Assembly (NCBI GenBank): GCA_002502095.1
Contig: DAPJ01000043.1
Location: 1-10,493 of the forward strand
Direction: 5' to 3'
DNA length: 10,493 bases
From: Euryarchaeota archaeon UBA62
GTDB lineage: Archaea > Thermoplasmatota > Poseidoniia > Poseidoniales > Thalassarchaeaceae
The notes beneath the pieces were generated by a model. That model was not told the DNA's origin. It saw only the letters and a list, made by a program, of their open reading frames with translations, and searched no databases. The translations under genes were made by a program, and so were the position numbers. Below are positions 6,479 through 10,493 of the stretch, in pieces (positions within the stretch are counted from its first letter, which is position 1; each line of letters starts with the position of its first letter).

Positions 6479-8430
6479 TCGTCACTAGCCTCCGCCTTCC
6501 ACAGAGGGGGATAATCAAATCTTGAATCATAATCCTCGTCGAACTGCACAACATACACTCCTGAGACCATCTCGGAGATAAATACGAAACCACGTGGATC
6601 ATACTGTAGGCCCCAGTCAAAAGGTATCATACATGATGCCCAGCAGTCAGCCATATCATAGCCCAATGTGTTAGTTGGGTCATCAATCCAATCAGGGCCC
6701 GCAGGAAGGTAGTATCCGAGGGTATGGGAAGGGGCTAATTCTGAGATGGCCTGAAAACCTCTCTCTGGCTCTGGATATCCATTTTCCCAGACTAACTCGT
6801 CCCAAATGTGGCCGTGGTCAGTTATCCAAACTCCAGCATGGTAGTGAGTCCAGTAAACATGACCATTCAATCCCGTGTCTCCGTTGTGGGGGCTGAAAAT
6901 ATACCCCCCGGGGATGTAATGATGTGGATGCGAGGTGCCGTCGGCAAGGATGCTTTCACCAGGTAGCTTCCACTTGGAAACTAGGAAGGGTTGAGCGGGA
7001 TCTGTAGTATCGATCGTCCAGATATATCCTGTGTGATTGGCATTGGAGCCGTATTCCGGGGCGATGTAGGTGTAATGCCTCCAATTCACACCGTAGGTTG
7101 CATCGGAAGGCCCTATTCCGCATTGCTCGGGCCAGGTTTCTACAGGGTCATATTCACTAATTCCCGAGCATATCAAATTATCCTGAGGTACTGCATAGTG
7201 TATGTTGTCGTTCCCATCGTTGGCGTCAAGCCATACTTCGGGGGCCATATTGGCATGTCCGCCTCCTTCCGGGCCATACCATCCAGAGTCATCAGTGGCA
7301 CAACCCAACCATCGTCCGGTTTCGGGTGGCCACGAAATTCCCAGTGGATCAGCAATCTGGGGTGGTTCGGAAACGTCAACGAACCTTAGTCCAGCGCCCC
7401 AATATGATACTGCTAACATCTTCTGCTTTGTTATTGGGTGAATGAAGAATACGTTATCGTGATTGAAGATAGAGCCCCCACAGGTCGTCTGTGGTTCTGG
7501 GGTGTAACCTCCCCATCGTATTATCTCTCTACTGGCGTTTTGTTGCTCCTCGTTATTCGTGGGGTTCAACCCCTCGAAGTCTATTAGGGCATAGAATACC
7601 TGAGTGCCCTTGTAGAAGGTTCCACTTGACCCTTCTACCATTTCAGGATAGGGGTCGGCCCCGAATAGGAATAGATGGCAGTCATCCTGCCACAGAGCTG
7701 TAGGGTTCGCCGGCGTCCAGTCACAGTATACGTGGAGGTCCTGGTTGTGGAAACCAGCTGGGGGGTTGTCCCACTCTGCGACCTTGATAGGACTGGTCTT
7801 GTCGCCCACGTAAATCAAGTCCAGACGGTTCGCACCGCTATTCGCGTCATCGTCATTTGGAATGGGGTCCAACTCAGAATTAGTCAACTCATGATTCACT
7901 AGTACCCAGTTGTTGTCAGATGTTACTTTGATGTCGATCATCCTAGCAATTTCTGCGTAATAAGTCGATAATAGTCTAATTTCATTTGGCTTGCTGATGT
8001 CCAGAATTTCAAATTGGTTGTACGAGGAGACGTAGGCATAACATCCACCTGTCCCGTCTCCATAAATCTCACAGTCATCGAGGAAATTACCTTCTATGGC
8101 GATTTCAGAGCTGTCTCCTGGAGTCGGTCCCACATTCTTGAACTCATCAAAACAAGGCCTACCTGCAACATTGTCAAGGTCTGCCGGGGGCTTTACGTTT
8201 CCATCACAATTTAGGTTGTGATAGTCGATTAATTTCGCATTAGGGGTGGCCAGTCGGTGAGCAAGCAAATCATTGTGTGAATGATTCTCGTCCTCTATTT
8301 CTGTAACCGGATCAATCCAATCCATACTGCCATCCCCTGAACCTCCGGAATCATCAGAAAATGATAGGCATCCGGAAAGAGGTGCTAGTATCATTAGAGC
8401 GGTCAGTAGCCATACCGGTCGTAAGTTCAT
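6475..8430 (-). CDS. LVIVD-repeat surface lipoprotein (protein A)
   Basis: 651 residues from the ATG at 8430. The signal peptide ends in the lipobox APLSGC (Cys21), followed by a Ser/Gly/Asp linker. The body has LVIVD-type repeats, which build beta-propeller-like folds: EILDISKPNEIRLL (~141), RLDLIYVGDKTSPIKVAEW (~202), GLRFVDVSEPPQ (~348), IWTIDTTDPAQPFLVSKW (~470). His-rich spots are ENHSHNDLLAH (49-58), HNQDLH (228-233), SHPHHY (500-505), SPHNGD and THYHAGVW (528-535). Nine or more Cys suggest disulfides. The family resembles LVIVD 'choice-of-anchor' proteins; ligand and role are unknown. The frame extends to 8727, but that extension overlaps the upstream gene and has no signal peptide at its front. 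The start has no Shine-Dalgarno sequence, but a promoter-like element lies 30 bp upstream, so the mRNA may be leaderless. Confidence 0.87.
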   Translation of the reverse strand: MNLRPVWLLTALMILAPLSGCLSFSDDSGGSGDGSMDWIDPVTEIEDENHSHNDLLAHRLATPNAKLIDYHNLNCDGNVKPPADLDNVAGRPCFDEFKNVGPTPGDSSEIAIEGNFLDDCEIYGDGTGGCYAYVSSYNQFEILDISKPNEIRLLSTYYAEIARMIDIKVTSDNNWVLVNHELTNSELDPIPNDDDANSGANRLDLIYVGDKTSPIKVAEWDNPPAGFHNQDLHVYCDWTPANPTALWQDDCHLFLFGADPYPEMVEGSSGTFYKGTQVFYALIDFEGLNPTNNEEQQNASREIIRWGGYTPEPQTTCGGSIFNHDNVFFIHPITKQKMLAVSYWGAGLRFVDVSEPPQIADPLGISWPPETGRWLGCATDDSGWYGPEGGGHANMAPEVWLDANDGNDNIHYAVPQDNLICSGISEYDPVETWPEQCGIGPSDATYGVNWRHYTYIAPEYGSNANHTGYIWTIDTTDPAQPFLVSKWKLPGESILADGTSHPHHYIPGGYIFSPHNGDTGLNGHVYWTHYHAGVWITDHGHIWDELVWENGYPEPERGFQAISELAPSHTLGYYLPAGPDWIDDPTNTLGYDMADCWASCMIPFDWGLQYDPRGFVFISEMVSGVYVVQFDEDYDSRFDYPPLWKAEASDE

Positions 8431-8454
8431 ACCCTGCCGGGACAAACCTACCCT

Positions 8455-8468
8455 ATCAAATTCCCCCC
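8455..8468 (-). promoter_or_regulatory. Probable internal promoter before the LVIVD lipoprotein gene
   Basis: Read on the minus strand, GGGGGG (8468-8463), AA, then TTTGAT (8460-8455) stand 30 bp upstream of the ATG at 8430. The purine-rich run is where a TFB-recognition element would be, and TTTGAT is where a TATA element would be for a leaderless message. The arrangement matches the one before the gene at 141, which is why it is listed despite not being a canonical TATA box. Confidence 0.35.
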
Positions 8469-8477
8469 TTTGCGCCC

Positions 8478-8492
8478 GGCCCCATAGGGGCC
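8478..8492. repeat. 15-bp GC-rich inverted repeat between the two LVIVD genes
   Basis: Perfect 6-bp arms GGCCCC and GGGGCC are separated by ATA. It lies between the stop of LVIVD gene B (8500-8498) and the promoter-like element of LVIVD gene A, about 48-62 bp upstream of the latter's ATG. It could be an operator-like palindrome or a small RNA hairpin. There is no T-run after it on the minus strand, so it does not look like an intrinsic terminator. Confidence 0.45.
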
Positions 8493-8497
8493 GAAGT

Positions 8498-10231
8498 TCA
8501 GTTTCCATACGGTGCATCGATGTCCAATTGGACAATATACAGGCCACTTGTGATACACGAGAGATATGTGTATCCATCATGATACTCCGCCGCCCATAGG
8601 AACGGAGTCCAACCGAAGTCGTAGAATGAGCTATCCAGAGGGGTACCGTCCGCCCCATGAGGAAGATGGTAGCCAACGGTCGAGGAAGCATGTGCATCTG
8701 TCTTGTTGATATTCTGCAAACCTTCAAACATCAGAGTCTCGATGTCAATTACCCACAGTCCAGCGTGATAGCTACTGAGGTAAATTCTGCCATCCCAGGC
8801 ACCACCGAAACTATTGTCGGGAAGTCCCGGAAGTCCGGTTTGGAAAATCTGTGTGTCTGCGTTATGGGGGCTGAAGAGGAGCCATTCCTCTCCTTCGGGA
8901 ATATGGTGGTCCATCGCGAAAGGTATCTCCCATCCGTGGATTAACTCGGGGAGGAATCTAAAATTCCCATTGTTGATTTCGTAAGCAGTAGTGTCCAGAA
9001 GGTAGCTCATCCCTGTTCCCACGGTAGTACTGAGCACCTCGGTCGCTACAATTGTAAGGTGACGCTTGCCTATTGGGTATCCTAAATGGCTAGCATCCAC
9101 CATGTCGTCTATCGGCTCGGCATAGTGGATATAAGACGCCCTGCCCCCATTTTCATTGCTCGTGCAACCACAGTCAATTTCCCCGTCACCATCAAAATCC
9201 TCGAATTCCATCCACTGACCAACTTCGGGAGCTCTCCAATTACAACCAAGTTGAGTTCCGAATGATCCCCTGCATGCAGCAGCTATTGCCAGATACTCAG
9301 CGAGATCGTTTCCAGGATGAGGCACGTCGGAAACATCGAAAATCCTCAATCCTGCCTCCCAGTATGCGCCGTAAACGAAAGTCCTATCGAAACGAGGGTC
9401 ATTTGAGTCATCTCCCGGCCATGTCTGGACAGTCATGTCATGAATGTATATCCATCCACCTAGAGTAGACTCCCAGCTCACTTCGGCTTCTCCTACCTTC
9501 ACTATTCGTGGCAGATCGCCATAGCCAGCGAAATTTAGATGCGCGATTGTTATGCCTCCGCATGCATCTCCTTGGCCGACATCACACTGCTCGTAATCAG
9601 GATTGGCCACGAAGATGTACCACTCGTTATCGATCATGTGCGTGTACAGGTTGTGAGGTCCGCTGGGATGATCGGCATCATACCATGAATCGACCCAACT
9701 AGGATTACTTTTGTCCGTTACATCAACTAATGTGACAGTGACTTGCGCGGGGTCTTCCCATGACCCGACATTTGGGTCAGCAGCTCCCGGATCAACCAAC
9801 TGATTCTGCACAATCACATACTCTCTGGCATTGTACTCCAGGTACTTTACATCCAAGACCTGTGTGTTGGGGTCGTAGTACACACCAGTCACTGTCGTAT
9901 TCTCCGGGTTAGTGACATCTACGATATGCATCTCTGACCATCCTGCGATGTACGCGTACCTCTTCCCGTCCGGAGAATCCGCAACCTGAATCTCCGCATT
10001 ACCTGGCGCAGTTAGAGGGTTGTAGCTAACTGGCCTTATGTTATCTGTGAACATAACATGCTGGCTGGCATTTCTGTGATCGTGATCCTCAGTTTGGATC
10101 AAGGGATCGACCAATTCGGAAGTTGAAGAATTATTTGTCGCTTCACTGTCTGAGAGTGTTACGGTAGCGAAAATTGCTACTAACAAGCAGACTGCCAGAC
10201 CAATCGCGGCCACTGCCCTTTCTGAACTCAC
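8498..10231 (-). CDS. LVIVD-repeat surface protein with N-terminal membrane anchor (protein B)
   Basis: 577 residues from the GTG at 10231. One hydrophobic helix (about residues 7-25) anchors it, with no lipobox. It is a paralogue of protein A, sharing an acidic/His segment after the anchor (TEDHDHR...H), LVIVD repeats (MHIVDVTNPENTTVTGVY ~101, VTLVDVTDKSNPSWVDSW ~166, GLRIFDVSDVPH ~294), MDHHIPEG (~440), LLFSPHNADT, SSYHAGLWVID (~486-496) and the end GLYIVQLD. An EF-hand-like loop DFDGDGEIDC sits near 345. The frame also offers GTG at 10276, which adds 15 residues but leaves only 8 nt to the divergent gene and has no promoter-like sequence behind it; no in-frame ATG exists upstream of the anchor. 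The gene lies 67 bp upstream of gene A and probably contributes read-through. A beta-propeller fold is expected; ligand and role are unknown. Confidence 0.85.
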   Translation of the reverse strand: MSSERAVAAIGLAVCLLVAIFATVTLSDSEATNNSSTSELVDPLIQTEDHDHRNASQHVMFTDNIRPVSYNPLTAPGNAEIQVADSPDGKRYAYIAGWSEMHIVDVTNPENTTVTGVYYDPNTQVLDVKYLEYNAREYVIVQNQLVDPGAADPNVGSWEDPAQVTVTLVDVTDKSNPSWVDSWYDADHPSGPHNLYTHMIDNEWYIFVANPDYEQCDVGQGDACGGITIAHLNFAGYGDLPRIVKVGEAEVSWESTLGGWIYIHDMTVQTWPGDDSNDPRFDRTFVYGAYWEAGLRIFDVSDVPHPGNDLAEYLAIAAACRGSFGTQLGCNWRAPEVGQWMEFEDFDGDGEIDCGCTSNENGGRASYIHYAEPIDDMVDASHLGYPIGKRHLTIVATEVLSTTVGTGMSYLLDTTAYEINNGNFRFLPELIHGWEIPFAMDHHIPEGEEWLLFSPHNADTQIFQTGLPGLPDNSFGGAWDGRIYLSSYHAGLWVIDIETLMFEGLQNINKTDAHASSTVGYHLPHGADGTPLDSSFYDFGWTPFLWAAEYHDGYTYLSCITSGLYIVQLDIDAPYGN

Positions 10232-10284
10232 ATTAACCGGAGGGCATAGGTCATGTTGAAGCCATCGCCCCCTCACGCAGGGTC

Positions 10285-10493
10285 ATGAACACAAACGCGG
10301 GGTTAGCCATGGTACTGGTTTCTCTGTTGATGGTGTCACCGGTATCGGCACACGAGCCCAAGGAATACACAATAATACTGAAGGAGGATGGCATCACTCC
10401 GAATGGCGTCTCTCCCGGAATTCTTGTCTCATCTGACTCGCTGTTCTTCTACAATGTGGACGGAAGGGAAAATGCGACTCACAGGATTCTCGT
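10285..10493 (+). CDS. Paralogue of the small His-N-terminus surface protein, cut by the window edge
   Basis: The frame is open from the ATG at 10285 through the last base, giving 69 residues. A signal peptide (1-22) ends in SPVSA, followed by His23, so the predicted mature N-terminus is again histidine. The next residues (EYTIILKEDGITP...DSLFFYNVDGRENATHRIL) follow the same pattern as the complete gene at 5939-6478, whose equivalent stretch is SFSFIMRNG...DTLIFYNVVDYERSLEL. Unlike that gene, a His is present in THRIL. The start is preceded by in-frame sense codons back to a TAA near 10233 without another ATG, and it begins the signal peptide directly. It is transcribed divergently from LVIVD protein B. 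No ribosome site or clear TATA box is seen. The C-terminal half, including any anchor, is outside the window. Confidence 0.78.
   Translation, partial: MNTNAGLAMVLVSLLMVSPVSAHEPKEYTIILKEDGITPNGVSPGILVSSDSLFFYNVDGRENATHRIL

Noticed and set aside
6991..7389. 132-codon plus-strand open frame
   Set aside because: It is antisense to LVIVD protein A, which has clear repeat motifs on the other strand; the shadow frame has no coherent features.
8431..8727. 99-codon N-terminal extension of the LVIVD lipoprotein frame
   Set aside because: It lies antiparallel-free but entirely across the 3' end of the upstream gene and buries the lipoprotein signal peptide 99 residues inside; the ATG at 8430 has the lipobox at the correct distance.

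Overview
The window reads as chromosomal DNA of a planktonic euryarchaeon, most likely a Marine Group II / Ca. Poseidoniales relative. The evidence is an archaeal-type PheS, leaderless first genes with TATA-like boxes about 26-30 bp upstream, Cys-lipobox lipoproteins, very acidic secreted proteins, and GCTDPSASNY-type repeats. The lineage is inferred from these hallmarks and was not tested by any search. About 47% G+C by eye, with no sign of a recently inserted mobile element.

Left part (1-2086): the 5' part of a tRNA-Thr(UGU) on the minus strand lies beside a divergent plus-strand pair. The pair is a small two-helix membrane protein with a cytoplasmic-type zinc ribbon, then pheS (phenylalanyl-tRNA synthetase alpha chain). 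This is ordinary housekeeping DNA.

Middle and right (2010-10231): a long minus-strand array of surface or secreted proteins. In transcription order: an LVIVD-repeat protein with an N-terminal membrane anchor (B); a second LVIVD-repeat protein that is a lipoprotein (A); a small C-terminally anchored protein whose predicted mature N-terminus is histidine; two SCO1/SenC-type lipoproteins with CxxxC and the distal His; then, behind a T-run terminator and with its own TATA box, a large YHYH-domain protein. The last four genes of the LVIVD-A to SCO-2 block overlap by 4 nt or are spaced by 1 nt, so they form an operon. A plus-strand gene cut off at the right edge (10285 on) encodes a paralogue of the small His-N-terminus protein, divergent from LVIVD protein B.

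The locus therefore contains paralogous pairs of three families (LVIVD, small His-N-terminus protein, SCO) plus one YHYH protein. SCO proteins bind copper and/or handle disulfides outside the membrane. The His-rich motifs in the other families make an extracytoplasmic copper-handling or redox assembly the leading hypothesis. No oxidase, reductase or transporter is visible in the window, so the substrate is unknown. This is the part worth a second look.
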